64,000 bases of DNA from Desulfosporosinus fructosivorans (GTDB lineage Bacteria; Bacillota; Desulfitobacteriia; Desulfitobacteriales; Desulfitobacteriaceae). Numbering within the stretch: the first letter of the stretch is position 1; the number at the start of each line of letters is the position of its first letter. The DNA is taken from the NCBI RefSeq assembly GCF_004766045.1, contig NZ_SPQQ01000001.1:496001-560000 (forward strand), in the 5' to 3' direction. Shown piece after piece: positions 9,158 to 17,483 of the stretch. The translations under genes were made by a program, and so were the position numbers. The notes under the pieces are model-generated. The model was not told the origin of the DNA. It made no database searches and saw only the letters and a list, made by a program, of their open reading frames with translations.

Positions 9158-10276
9158 ATGAAACGCGATAACTATGAAGTGCTCGGGGTCGAGCGGTCAG
9201 CAAGCGAACAAGAAATCAAAAAAGCGTATAGGAAGTTAGCCCGCCAATACCATCCTGATGTTAACCAGGGTGATAAAGGAGCGGAAGAAAAGTTTAAGGA
9301 AGTTACGGATGCCTACGATGTTTTGAGTGATTCAGAGAAGAGAGCGCGTTATGACCAATTTGGTCATGCCGGTACAGATCCCAACCAAGGTGGTGGATTT
9401 GGCGATGCTGGAGGCTTCGGAGACATTTTCGATATGTTTTTTGGCGGCGGTGGCGGCGGCGGGCGGCGCGGTGGTCCGCAACGGGGAGCTGATTTGCGCT
9501 ATGCGATGACCTTGACTTTTGAAGAAGCGGTGTTTGGCGTCGAGAAGGAAATCCAGATTCCGAGGGATGAAACTTGCGTGGATTGTCAGGGCTCTGGGGC
9601 AGCTCCAGGAACAAATCCAACAACGTGTTCCCAGTGTCATGGCAGCGGACAAGTGAAAGTACTGCAACGCACGCCTTTTGGCCAAATCCAGACGGCTCGA
9701 ACGTGTCCGACATGTCATGGGGAAGGACGCACGATAAGTAGTCCTTGCTCAATATGTAGCGGACAAGGGAAAGTCCGAAAGGTTAAAACGATTAAAATTA
9801 GCATTCCTCAAGGTTCTGAGGACGGCTTAAACCTAAGGCTCAGTGGAGATGGTGAGGCTGGTGCCAAAGGAGGTCCCTCGGGAGATCTTTATATCGTTTT
9901 GCAGGTCAAACAACACAAGTTCTTTGAACGTGAAGGAAATGACATTTATTGTGAGGTCCCAATTACCTTTATTCAGGCAGCTCTGGGCGCAGAAATTGAT
10001 GTTCCAACGCTAGATGGGGTGGTTAAGATGAAAATCCCCGAAGGAACTCAAACGTCCACGGTTTTTCGTCTTAAGGCGCACGGAGTACCCCATCGCCGTG
10101 GGAGCGGTCGTGGAGATCAGCATGTTCGAGCTGTTTTAACAACTCCAACTAAGCTAAACGAAAAGCAAAAGAAACTTTTGCGTGAATTTGGTGAAGTGAC
10201 GACTGAACAGCAACAAATGGGTAAGAAATCATTGTTCGAAAAGTTCAAAGAAAACCTCAAGGATGCGATGGGGTAA
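9158..10276 (+). CDS. dnaJ: Chaperone DnaJ (Hsp40)
   Basis: 372 residues, type I DnaJ. The J domain has the HPD motif in YHPDVNQG. A glycine-rich linker follows (residues about 75-110, including a run of eight glycines). The zinc domain has all four repeats: [24 protein letters not shown] and CSICSGQG. The C-terminal client-binding domain follows. It stimulates DnaK ATPase and delivers substrates. ATG 9158 is chosen because GGAGGGAAG is just upstream; the in-frame GTG at 9143 adds five residues before the usual start. It can be transcribed from its own promoter at 9073. Confidence 0.98.
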   Translation: MKRDNYEVLGVERSASEQEIKKAYRKLARQYHPDVNQGDKGAEEKFKEVTDAYDVLSDSEKRARYDQFGHAGTDPNQGGGFGDAGGFGDIFDMFFGGGGGGGRRGGPQRGADLRYAMTLTFEEAVFGVEKEIQIPRDETCVDCQGSGAAPGTNPTTCSQCHGSGQVKVLQRTPFGQIQTARTCPTCHGEGRTISSPCSICSGQGKVRKVKTIKISIPQGSEDGLNLRLSGDGEAGAKGGPSGDLYIVLQVKQHKFFEREGNDIYCEVPITFIQAALGAEIDVPTLDGVVKMKIPEGTQTSTVFRLKAHGVPHRRGSGRGDQHVRAVLTTPTKLNEKQKKLLREFGEVTTEQQQMGKKSLFEKFKENLKDAMG

Positions 10277-10291
10277 AAAGGAGCATAAACA

Positions 10292-11233
10292 ATGAATTGG
10301 CGTGAAGTAGCGGTAACAGTTTCATCTGTAGGAGAGGAAGCTGTTGCCGATCTTTTTTATCAGTTAGGGTGTCTTGGTGTTAGTGTGGAAGATCCGGAAC
10401 TTCTACGCAGTTACATAGAATCCGGAAATTGGGATTACCATGATTTTGGAGAAGTGGAACTCACAGGTACTTCTGTAGTAAAGGGCTATTTCCCTGAGGA
10501 TGACGAGCTGGCAGATAAACTTGAGAAGCTGGATCTAGGAATTCGTGAACTACTACAGCGCTCTCCAGATTGGCTAATACAGGCTAAGGGGATTTCGTTA
10601 AAGGAAATAGATTGGGAAACTGCGTGGAAAGCTTATTTTAAGCCGATACATATTGGGAAACATTTTCTAATTAAACCGACCTGGGAGGCAGTCGATCCTC
10701 GTGAAGGGGATATCGTCTTGGAGCTTGATCCTGGCATGGCCTTCGGAACAGGAACTCATGCCACGACAACGTTGTGTTTAAGAGCCTTGGAAGACGTTGT
10801 TAAACCCGGACAACGAGTGTTTGACCTTGGGACAGGCTCTGGTATTTTAGCAATCGCAGCTGCAAAGCTCGGAGCAAAGGTGGATGCGGTCGATCTCGAT
10901 TCCGTGGCGATTAGGGTGGCTCAGGAAAATGTTGATTTAAATCATGTGAACGATCAGGTCCGAGTTGTACGTGGGGATTTAGGGACCGTGCTCACGGGGC
11001 AGGCGGATGTCGTGATTGCTAACATTATTGCAGATGTTATTTTAATCTTACTCCCGGATTTGAAACGCATATTGCGTGCGGACGGTGAATTTCTGGCTTC
11101 TGGTATTATTGAAAATAGAGCGGACGATGTGGAAGAAGGATTGAAGGAAGCCGGATTAGAGATTGTGGAACGCCTTGAAGATTCCGGGTGGATATTATTT
11201 CGAGCGAGGTGGGCTAATTATGAATCGGTTTAA
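10292..11233 (+). CDS. prmA: Ribosomal protein L11 methyltransferase
   Basis: 313 residues. The N-terminal substrate-binding domain (1-110) is followed by a class I SAM methyltransferase domain. The SAM site is [19 protein letters not shown], preceded by [14 protein letters not shown] and followed by [10 protein letters not shown]. PrmA trimethylates ribosomal protein L11. AAAGGAG lies 8 nt before the ATG, 15 nt after dnaJ. Its 3' end overlaps rsmE by 14 nt. The dnaJ-prmA-rsmE order is conserved in Bacillota. Confidence 0.96.
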   Translation: MNWREVAVTVSSVGEEAVADLFYQLGCLGVSVEDPELLRSYIESGNWDYHDFGEVELTGTSVVKGYFPEDDELADKLEKLDLGIRELLQRSPDWLIQAKGISLKEIDWETAWKAYFKPIHIGKHFLIKPTWEAVDPREGDIVLELDPGMAFGTGTHATTTLCLRALEDVVKPGQRVFDLGTGSGILAIAAAKLGAKVDAVDLDSVAIRVAQENVDLNHVNDQVRVVRGDLGTVLTGQADVVIANIIADVILILLPDLKRILRADGEFLASGIIENRADDVEEGLKEAGLEIVERLEDSGWILFRARWANYESV

Positions 11234-11963
11234 GATTACGGAGTTAGGCGACGAGGTATTTTGGTTGCGAGATGCTGAACGTGATCACCTAGTCCGAGTG
11301 CTCAGACTAAAACCCGGAGATTTGGTGGTTGGATTTGATAATACTGGGATGGAGTATACTAGTGTCATCAATAAGATTGAGGACAATAGCGTAACCTGTC
11401 GAATTCTCAGTTCGGATCATCCGGATGTGGAAGCCCATACCGCTGTGTATCTGGTGGCAGGGCTCTCCAAGGGGGAAAAAATGGAATGGGTGATTCAAAA
11501 AGGCACCGAACTGGGCATGAAGAGTCTAATACCCTTGAGAGCTAAACGGTCAGTCATGCAACTTGAGGGAAGTAGGGCTCAGGAAAGGGTCGTTCGCTGG
11601 CAAAGAATCACTTCAGAAGCGGCGAAACAGTCCCATAGAGTTCAGGAACCCTTAATATCTGAGGTCTGCGATTGGAAGGACTTGGCGGAGGCGGTGCCGC
11701 CCGATACTCAGTGGATCATTCCCTATGAAGAGGAAAAAACCCAGACTTTGGTTTCTGTTCTTAAAACGATGGACGCTGAACGTCCTATTGCTATTCTTAT
11801 TGGACCTGAGGGTGGTTTTGACGAGACCGAGGTGGCTTTTGCCCAAGAAAAACTTGGGGCGAAGAGTGTGACGCTAGGGCCTAGGATTTTAAGGGCTGAG
11901 ACGGCTGCTTTAGCGACGCTTGTAATGGTTTTGGCGCATTTCGGGGATCTCGGGGCCTTGTGA
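11220..11963 (+). CDS. rsmE: 16S rRNA m3U1498 methyltransferase RsmE
   Basis: 247 residues of the SPOUT superfamily. An N-terminal PUA-like RNA-binding domain precedes the knotted methyltransferase domain with [12 protein letters not shown] and [11 protein letters not shown], the family's SAM-binding signatures. It methylates U1498 of 16S rRNA. The start is ATG 11220 inside the end of prmA, with GAGGTGG upstream. The C-terminal Gly-Ala-Leu and the TGA stop lie at the first bases of repeat element A copy 2, so the end of this reading frame was set by that element. Confidence 0.95.
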   Translation: MNRFKITELGDEVFWLRDAERDHLVRVLRLKPGDLVVGFDNTGMEYTSVINKIEDNSVTCRILSSDHPDVEAHTAVYLVAGLSKGEKMEWVIQKGTELGMKSLIPLRAKRSVMQLEGSRAQERVVRWQRITSEAAKQSHRVQEPLISEVCDWKDLAEAVPPDTQWIIPYEEEKTQTLVSVLKTMDAERPIAILIGPEGGFDETEVAFAQEKLGAKSVTLGPRILRAETAALATLVMVLAHFGDLGAL

Positions 11964-12242
11964 GACACAGCGCTCGGTGCTTACGACGCAGAGCAAACTA
12001 ACCGTTCAAGCTCCTGTCTCAGGGGAGCGGGGTACATCCTTCGGCGATAGTATTCTTTTAAAGAACACGCCTACGGCGATAATCTCCAATGGAGACTATC
12101 GTGGCAAATTCGCCATCCGTGGCTCAGTTGGCGGCTTCGCACGTCCTGTGCTCAGCCCCGTATCTGGGGTTGGGAGATTGAACGGAAGTTTGCTGGTCTG
12201 CTTGCGTAAAAGACGTCGCGCTGTGTGACACTGCGCCCCGGG
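11957..12242 (+). repeat. Composite repeat element A, copy 2 (long form)
   Basis: 286 bp, aligned throughout with copy 1, including the roughly 68-bp central module (TTCTTTTAAAGAA palindrome and the CGATA-TCTCC hairpin at 12077-12101, whose loop differs from copy 1 while the stem is kept). The rsmE stop TGA at 11961-11963 is part of its left end. Confidence 0.9.
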
Positions 12243-12283
12243 CTTGGGACGGGGACGGAGACGGGGCGGATGGGGGCTGTCGA

Positions 12284-12311
12284 GACGGCACATTTCATGT
12301 GCGCCGTCTTG
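12284..12311 (+). repeat. Hairpin repeat B, copy 3
   Basis: GACG-GCACAT-TTC-ATGTGC-GC-CGTC layout, 42 bp after element A copy 2 across a linker of repeated GGACGG-like blocks. Confidence 0.85.
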
Positions 12312-12411
12312 TCTTTGCGTGTAGGGTGTGGAAATGGTTATTGACTTGCATTCAGTATTGAATCATTTTTGGCGGGGTTGCAAATATTAATAGCTAAGAA
12401 ATGCTTTTTTG

Positions 12412-12430
12412 TATATACTATGTATATACG
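12412..12430 (+). promoter_or_regulatory. GTATATAC direct/inverted repeat, MazE operator with embedded -10
   Basis: GTATATAC-TAT-GTATATAC: each half is itself palindromic, and the first half contains TATACT, a -10 candidate at 12415-12420. It sits 15 nt upstream of the mazE start. MazE-family antitoxins autorepress through such alternating TA-rich palindromes. Confidence 0.6.
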
Positions 12431-12445
12431 AGAGGAGGCTTTCTG

Positions 12446-12679
12446 ATGGTTGCGATAATTACGAAATGGGGAAATGGTTTAGGTCTTCATATTCCTCAAT
12501 ACGTGGCAAAGGAAATCGGAATTAAAAATGGAACTCCAGTCGATATAAATATTGTTGACGGATCAATTGTAGTTAAACCCAGAATTTATTCTTTAAAAGA
12601 ACTTTTAGATCAGGTAACTCCGGAGAACCTTCATGGAGAGATTCACGCAGGTGAACGGATCGGGAATGAAGAATGGTGA
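12446..12679 (+). CDS. mazE: MazE-type antitoxin (AbrB/SpoVT fold)
   Basis: 77 residues with the swapped-hairpin AbrB-like DNA-binding domain: ITKWGNGLGLHIPQYVAKEIGI followed by GTPVDINIVDGSIVVKP. The C-terminal tail (residues about 50-77) is acidic and would wrap MazF. ATG 12446 is chosen because AGAGGAGG is 7 nt upstream and the preceding in-frame residues do not fit the family. It overlaps mazF by 7 nt. The pair separates rsmE from mtaB. Confidence 0.88.
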   Translation: MVAIITKWGNGLGLHIPQYVAKEIGIKNGTPVDINIVDGSIVVKPRIYSLKELLDQVTPENLHGEIHAGERIGNEEW

Positions 12680-13014
12680 ATAATTATTTTCCAGACCGGG
12701 GAGATGTTGTTTGGCTCCAATTCAATCCGCAGGCTGGTTCTGAGCAAGCTGGAAAACGACCCGCTGTAGTATTATCTCCAAAAGAATATAATCAAAAAAC
12801 AGGATTGGCTTTATTCTGTCCGATAACAAGCAAGATTAAGGGTTATCCATTTGAAGTGAGATTACCGGAAGGACTGCCTGTAGGGGGGGTTATTCTGGCT
12901 GATCAAATTAAAAGTCTTGATTGGATAAGTCGATCAGCACAATTTGTGGGTATAATGCCAGTGGAAATAATGCAGGAAGTTATACTGAAAGCTGAAACGC
13001 TGTTTAAAGAGTGA
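12673..13014 (+). CDS. mazF: MazF/PemK-family endoribonuclease toxin
   Basis: 113 residues. Family features are DRGDVVWLQFNPQAGSEQAGKRPAVVLS at the N-terminus (GDVVWL and the EQAGKRPAVV loop), FCPITSKIKGYPFEV in the middle, and VILADQIKSLDW near the C-terminal half. MazF enzymes cleave mRNA at short sequences and arrest growth. The gene is coupled to mazE by a 7-nt overlap. The target sequence cannot be predicted here. Confidence 0.92.
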   Translation: MVNNYFPDRGDVVWLQFNPQAGSEQAGKRPAVVLSPKEYNQKTGLALFCPITSKIKGYPFEVRLPEGLPVGGVILADQIKSLDWISRSAQFVGIMPVEIMQEVILKAETLFKE

Positions 13015-13051
13015 CCCTGTTAATTGTTTTGTAACAAAAGGTGGAATATTT

Positions 13052-14392
13052 ATGCCTTTAGAAGGTGAACATAGTAAAACGCATCCGGCTGTTTGTTTCG
13101 TTACGCTTGGCTGCAAGGTGAATCAGACTGAGAGCGAGGCGGTGGCTCAACTTTTTCGAGAGGCAGAGTATAAGGTGGTCGAGGCCTCAGAGGAAGTGGC
13201 TGTTGATGTTGTTGTCGTTAATACTTGTACTGTGACGAATATGGGGGATAGTAAATCACGTCGAGTTATTCGCCGTATGATTAGGGAACATCCCGAAAGT
13301 GTTGTTGTGGTTATGGGGTGTTATGCGCAGACTGCTCCGGGTGAGGTCTTGGGTATTGAGGGCGTTGATCTTGTAGTCGGGACGCAGGATCGAATGAAGA
13401 TGTTAGACCTGATTAAGCAAGTGAAAACTGAGCAAAAACCTCAGAATGCTGTGCACGAGATTTGGAATGCAGAGGAGTTTGAAGAACTTCCCCAACTCAG
13501 CGAAGAGCACAGGGCAAGAGCACTTCTCAAAATACAGGAAGGGTGTAATCAATTCTGCACCTATTGTATTATTCCTTATGCACGTGGCCCTTTACGGAGC
13601 CGTATCCCTGAGAATGCTCTAGCTGAGGCTCGCCGGCTTGTTGAGGCGGGATATCCCGAGATCGTCTTGACTGGAATTCACACTGGATATTATGGACAAG
13701 ATTTAGAGGACGGTCTGGAGGGGAAGTGGGATTTAGCTCGTTTAGTAAGGAAATTGGTTGAAATACCTGGGCTAAGTCGTCTGCGCTTGAGTTCAATAGA
13801 ACCGATGGAATATACCCCTGCGTTAATAGAGAGTATTGTCTCATCAGATAAGGTCTGCCCCCACTTACATATGCCTTTACAGAGTGGAAGCGACCGGATA
13901 CTGACCCGAATGAACCGTCCCTATAATTTGAACGAATACCGAAGCCTGCTAGAAAGACTTCGACAGCGAGTTCCAAATCTTGCCGTTACCACGGACATCA
14001 TTGCTGGTTTTCCAGGAGAAACTGAAGACGATCACGCTTCTACTTTAGAGTTTGTGAAGTCCTGTGGATTTTCCGGAATTAATGTATTTCCCTATTCGAA
14101 GCGGAAAGGAACTCCTGCGGCTGACTATCCTGATCAAGTTTCGAAGCAAATTAAGGAACGGCGGGTCAAGGAGTTGTTGTTGGTAGCTCACGATAGTCAG
14201 GAAGAGTTTGTTAGTCATTTTCTCGGAAAACCTGCGGAAGTGCTGATCGAATGGATTGATTCACAAGGTCGGGCGATAGGGCATACTCCTCATTATATTC
14301 AAGTTCAATTGCCGGCCAGTGAGGGTGTATCGCCTTGGGTTTCTCGGCAATTTGTAACGGTTGTTTTAGAAAAAGATCATATGAACAAATAG
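13052..14392 (+). CDS. mtaB: tRNA t6A37 methylthiotransferase MtaB
   Basis: 446 residues. The N-terminal MTTase domain has FVTLGCKVNQTESEA, NTCTVTN and VVMGCYAQ. The radical SAM domain has CNQFCTYC. A C-terminal TRAM-like domain follows from about residue 375. The enzyme adds the methylthio group to t6A at position 37 of ANN-decoding tRNAs, using two iron-sulfur clusters. AAAGGTGG precedes the ATG. The rsmE-mtaB order is conserved in relatives and is here split by mazEF and repeat element A. Confidence 0.96.
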   Translation: MPLEGEHSKTHPAVCFVTLGCKVNQTESEAVAQLFREAEYKVVEASEEVAVDVVVVNTCTVTNMGDSKSRRVIRRMIREHPESVVVVMGCYAQTAPGEVLGIEGVDLVVGTQDRMKMLDLIKQVKTEQKPQNAVHEIWNAEEFEELPQLSEEHRARALLKIQEGCNQFCTYCIIPYARGPLRSRIPENALAEARRLVEAGYPEIVLTGIHTGYYGQDLEDGLEGKWDLARLVRKLVEIPGLSRLRLSSIEPMEYTPALIESIVSSDKVCPHLHMPLQSGSDRILTRMNRPYNLNEYRSLLERLRQRVPNLAVTTDIIAGFPGETEDDHASTLEFVKSCGFSGINVFPYSKRKGTPAADYPDQVSKQIKERRVKELLLVAHDSQEEFVSHFLGKPAEVLIEWIDSQGRAIGHTPHYIQVQLPASEGVSPWVSRQFVTVVLEKDHMNK

Positions 14393-14428
14393 ATAGTTAG
14401 TTTAATAAGATAAAGGGGGAACTGAAAT

Positions 14429-14779
14429 ATGCAAGTAGAGGATTGTTTATTTTGCAAAATCGCCCGTCGAGATATTCCAAGTGAGATTGCCTATGAGGAT
14501 GATGAGATGATTGCGTTTAAGGATATTCAACCGTTAGCACCTGTGCATTTGGTCATAATCCCGAAAATTCATTTGGGAAGTCTTAATGATGTCACGTCTG
14601 CACACGAATTGTTAATCGGTCATATTTTTGGCGTAATCCGTCGTTTAGCTGAGGAGTTCGGAGTGGTCGAGTCGGGTTATAGAGTGGTGACGAATACTGG
14701 GACAGATGGAGGTCAAGTTGTCGGACACCTGCATTTTCATTTGCTCGGAGGACAGGCGCTAAACGCGAAAATTGGATAA
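14429..14779 (+). CDS. Histidine triad (HIT) nucleotide hydrolase
   Basis: 116 residues of the HINT branch. CLFCKIARRDIPSEIAYED opens the protein. FKDIQPLAPVHLVIIPKIH and the catalytic triad in GHLHFHLLGG follow. HINT enzymes cleave nucleoside phosphoramidates and aminoacyl-AMP. AAAGGGGG lies upstream of the ATG. It follows mtaB by 36 nt and precedes rpsU, the usual Clostridia order. Confidence 0.94.
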   Translation: MQVEDCLFCKIARRDIPSEIAYEDDEMIAFKDIQPLAPVHLVIIPKIHLGSLNDVTSAHELLIGHIFGVIRRLAEEFGVVESGYRVVTNTGTDGGQVVGHLHFHLLGGQALNAKIG

Positions 14780-14837
14780 TTTACGCGAAAAAAATTCGTG
14801 TCATACCCTGTAAGGGTAATTCATGGATTCCCCATAC

Positions 14838-14866
14838 TTGACGCAAACTACTTCATCCAGTATAAT
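14838..14866 (+). promoter_or_regulatory. Strong sigma-A promoter of rpsU-yqeY
   Basis: TTGACG at 14838-14843 and a perfect TATAAT at 14861-14866 are 17 bp apart, about 45 nt before rpsU. A small ACCCT/AGGGT hairpin at 14805-14817 lies upstream. Confidence 0.8.
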
Positions 14867-14911
14867 GAAAAGGTATATTTCTGATGATCCAGTGGAGGGA
14901 GGGATAAGACA

Positions 14912-15088
14912 ATGAGTGAAGTCAAAGTTGGTAAAAACGAATCCCTGGATGCCGCACTCCGCCGGTTCAAGCGTACTTGTCAAAAGGCAGGGGTTAGTGC
15001 AGAAGCTCGCAAGCACGAGGCATATGAAAAACCAAGCGTGAAGAAAAAGAAAAAGTCTGAAGCTGCACGTAAACGCAAGTTCAAGTAA
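14912..15088 (+). CDS. rpsU: 30S ribosomal protein S21
   Basis: 58 residues. It begins [20 protein letters not shown], continues RTCQKAGV, and ends in the basic tail [15 protein letters not shown], all typical of bS21. S21 joins the 30S platform near the anti-Shine-Dalgarno end of 16S rRNA. GGAGGGAGGGA lies upstream of the ATG. It has its own strong promoter and is followed 13 nt later by yqeY, a widespread pairing. Confidence 0.97.
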   Translation: MSEVKVGKNESLDAALRRFKRTCQKAGVSAEARKHEAYEKPSVKKKKKSEAARKRKFK

Positions 15089-15101
15089 GGAGTGTCTCGA
15101 A

Positions 15102-15554
15102 TTGACCCTGAAAGATCGCCTCGTTGAGGATATGAAGGTTGCCATGAAGGCCAAAGAGGAGGGGAAGGTAAGACTTTCCGTCATCCGAATGGTCAGGGCT
15201 GCTATAAAAAATGCAGAGATTGACAAGAAAATTGAATTTACCGATGCTCAAGTCATCGAAGTATTAGCACGTGAATTGAAACTACGTCGGGATTCGCTTG
15301 AAGTATATGAAAATGCAGATCGCCCCGAAACGGTTCAAGCTCTGGAAGTGGAAATATCCGTTTTAATGGATTACCTTCCTCAGCAGCTTTCCGAAGGGGA
15401 AATTCGTCAGCTCGTCCAGGAGACCATCACCGTTGTAGGGGCCCAGGGTCCTAAAGACCTTGGGAAAGTCATGGGTGCGTTATCCCCTAAGACGAAAGGT
15501 CGTGCAGATGGCAAACTCGTCAATCTGATTGTACGGGAAATTCTTGGGACATAA
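15102..15554 (+). CDS. yqeY: GatB/YqeY domain protein
   Basis: 150 residues. The family signatures are present: MKAKEEGKVRLSVIRMVRAAIKNAEID, then VLARELKLRRDSLE, YLPQQLSEGEI and the end GKVMGALSPKTKGRADGKLVN. It resembles the tRNA-binding tail of the GatB amidotransferase subunit; its own role is not settled, though involvement with tRNA has been proposed. The start is TTG 15102 with AAGGAG 9 nt upstream, overlapping the end of rpsU, so the two are co-transcribed. A strong terminator follows. Confidence 0.93.
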   Translation: MTLKDRLVEDMKVAMKAKEEGKVRLSVIRMVRAAIKNAEIDKKIEFTDAQVIEVLARELKLRRDSLEVYENADRPETVQALEVEISVLMDYLPQQLSEGEIRQLVQETITVVGAQGPKDLGKVMGALSPKTKGRADGKLVNLIVREILGT

Positions 15555-15625
15555 TCGATATTCGCAGTTCGATTTTCGATAGTTGAACTACGAACCTCAA
15601 TCATTGGACAAGTAATTAATTGCTA

Positions 15626-15664
15626 AGGAAAAGGCCCAGTTGCAACGCAACTGGGCCTTTTCCT
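15626..15664 (+). terminator. Intrinsic terminator after yqeY
   Basis: An 18-bp perfect stem (AGGAAAAGGCCCAGTTGC and its complement) has a 3-nt loop. The A-rich left and T-rich right sides make it usable in both directions. Confidence 0.9.
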
Positions 15665-15709
15665 ATGAGAAATGCAATAACAATTAGATAAAAAGCTTGG
15701 ACTAATCTT

Positions 15710-15752
15710 GCTCCTCCCTTCATAACTATCATACAGAAGGGAGGGGCTTTTT
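15710..15752 (+). promoter_or_regulatory. Terminator-like hairpin that contains the yqfC ribosome site
   Basis: GCTCCTCCCTTC (15710-15721) pairs with GAAGGGAGGGGC (15736-15747) in a 12-bp stem with one G-U pair and a 14-nt loop. TTTTT (15748-15752) then abuts the yqfC ATG. The only Shine-Dalgarno sequence, GGGAGGGG, is inside the right arm, so folding would hide it. Confidence 0.75.
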
Positions 15753-16031
15753 ATGTTCAAGAAAATACAGACGAGCGTCGGAGATGTTTTGGATTTTCCA
15801 CCAGATGTAGCGGGAGAAGGTCCTAAAATTACTATAATCGGACGGCGGCAAATTCTGGTGGAAAACTATCTGAGCATTGTAAATTTTTCTGAGGAGGAAA
15901 TTCGGTTGGAAACTGCGGAAGGAGATGTCTGTTTTGAAGGCAAGGGGCTAGCGCTCAAGGTCATATTATCGACAGAACTTCGAATTGAAGGGGAACTTTC
16001 TTCCTTATCTTTTACTAGTCAGAAAGTATAA
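15753..16031 (+). CDS. yqfC: Sporulation protein YqfC
   Basis: 92 residues of the YqfC/YabP family of small beta-rich sporulation proteins. Typical parts are GDVLDFPPDVAGEGPKITIIG and RRQILVENYLSIVNFSEEEIRL, ending in a LKVILSTELRIEGELSSL stretch. In Bacillus the yqfC-yqfD pair is expressed in the mother cell under sigma-E. Its ribosome site is buried in the hairpin at 15710-15752. CATACAGA in the hairpin loop region resembles a sigma-E -10 box but I cannot place a matching -35. yqfD follows after a second hairpin. Confidence 0.9.
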   Translation: MFKKIQTSVGDVLDFPPDVAGEGPKITIIGRRQILVENYLSIVNFSEEEIRLETAEGDVCFEGKGLALKVILSTELRIEGELSSLSFTSQKV

Positions 16032-16059
16032 GAGCAACTAAGGCAATCGCCGGCGCCTG

Positions 16060-16098
16060 GAGTGTCCCTTCTCGCCATTCTTGGCTACAGGGACACTC
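16060..16098 (+). terminator. Hairpin between yqfC and yqfD
   Basis: GAGTGTCCC and GGGACACTC form a perfect 9-bp stem with a 21-nt loop. There is no T-run, so it is more likely an mRNA-processing or attenuating structure than a full terminator. Confidence 0.45.
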
Positions 16099-16162
16099 GG
16101 CCCATCCATAGCCAGAGCTTGGCGCTGGTCAAGTTTTCTATATAGGGGAGGGAGATGAAATA

Positions 16163-17377
16163 ATGTTTGAACGATTGCGGGCTTTTTGGCAAGGGAGGAT
16201 CTTCTTTCTCGCGAGAGGAGAGCAGTTAGCACGTTTTCTAAATCAGATTTTGAAAGACGGTGTGATTGTTTTCCATACGCAAAAGTCTGAACGAGGAATG
16301 CGGGCGCAGATTAAGTTAGCAGATTTTCGGCGCTTGCGGCGGGCAGCTCGCCAAACTCATACTCGGGTGCATATTATGGCTAAATACGGTTGGCCATTTA
16401 TTGCGGCGCGTTGGTGGCGGAGGAAAGGTCTTTTAACCGGGATTGCTATCATAGCCTTGGTGTTAACGATTTTATCACAGCTTGTGTTGTCGATCTCCGT
16501 GACGGGCAATCACAACGTTTTAACCGCGGATATCTTGGAGCGGGCCGAGAAGTTAGGTCTCAAAACTTGGACCAAATCAAAGGACTTGGATTTAAACCAG
16601 ATTGCAAAGGCACTTCAGGAACAGTTACCTGACGCTGCCTGGATTGGTGTGGAGCAGAATGGGACTGGCGTGTTAATAAAAATTTCAGAGAAAACCCGTC
16701 CCTCCATACCTGAGGAAGCAGGGAATCTTGTTGCTAAGCATGCCGGCATTGTTAAAGAAATTATGGTAATTCAAGGAACCCCTCAGGTACATGAAGGTGA
16801 AACCGTCCGGGCGGGGCAAGTACTGATCACACAGGCATTAAACCCTAGCCTTCCAAGTGCTGCACCCAATGCTGCGGTCAATAATCTCAACACGTCTAAA
16901 CCGAGTCCCCCAGCCTCTATGGCTAGAGGGTTTGTCCGTGCAAGAGTATGGTATAGTGCTGAAAAACAAACCCCCCTGGTGGAAGATAAAGTGGAAGAAA
17001 GTGGAGAGGTTGCTGTTGGATGGGGTATAAAATTTGGTTCCCGCGTCATAATGGTAACAATGCAGGATTCGCCATTTGAGCAAGATAATAAAGAAGTCAC
17101 GAGTCATTCCCTCAAACCCTGGAGGAATTGGCGTTTTCCTGTCGAAGTTATAAGAGTGAACTACAAAGAACTCCATAAGGTGCACTTTGAACGTTCTATT
17201 GCCGAAGCACGGAAATTGGCAGAAGATGCCGCTCGAACTGAAGTTCAGAAGAAAATGACGCCTGGAGTTTTGGTTGTGGTGGAAAACGTGAAGGTTCTTC
17301 CGAACACTTCAGGTGCCGAACGGGTTAGGGTAGAGGTGGAAACATACGAGGATTTGGCGGTATATGCTAATCCTTAA
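16163..17377 (+). CDS. yqfD: Sporulation protein YqfD
   Basis: 404 residues. A cytoplasmic N-terminal part (1-85) leads to one membrane segment, GIAIIALVLTILSQLVLSISV (about 92-112), and a large outer domain. FtsQ/POTRA-like sequence follows the membrane segment (VTGNHNVLTADILERAEKLGL), then the YqfD family end with ARTEVQKKMTPGVLVVVENV. It is needed for forespore engulfment-stage development in Bacillus relatives. ATAGGGGAGGGAGA precedes the ATG. The order yqfC-yqfD-pgpH-ybeY is conserved in spore formers. Confidence 0.93.
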   Translation: MFERLRAFWQGRIFFLARGEQLARFLNQILKDGVIVFHTQKSERGMRAQIKLADFRRLRRAARQTHTRVHIMAKYGWPFIAARWWRRKGLLTGIAIIALVLTILSQLVLSISVTGNHNVLTADILERAEKLGLKTWTKSKDLDLNQIAKALQEQLPDAAWIGVEQNGTGVLIKISEKTRPSIPEEAGNLVAKHAGIVKEIMVIQGTPQVHEGETVRAGQVLITQALNPSLPSAAPNAAVNNLNTSKPSPPASMARGFVRARVWYSAEKQTPLVEDKVEESGEVAVGWGIKFGSRVIMVTMQDSPFEQDNKEVTSHSLKPWRNWRFPVEVIRVNYKELHKVHFERSIAEARKLAEDAARTEVQKKMTPGVLVVVENVKVLPNTSGAERVRVEVETYEDLAVYANP

Positions 17378-17483
17378 GGAATGGAAAATTTCCTTCGGCC
17401 TTTGAAATGTGTCTATAGAACCAAGGCGCTCGTAAGTAAGGATGATGGTATTGAAGATTATTTGGGTTAGAAAGGTCTTGGGG

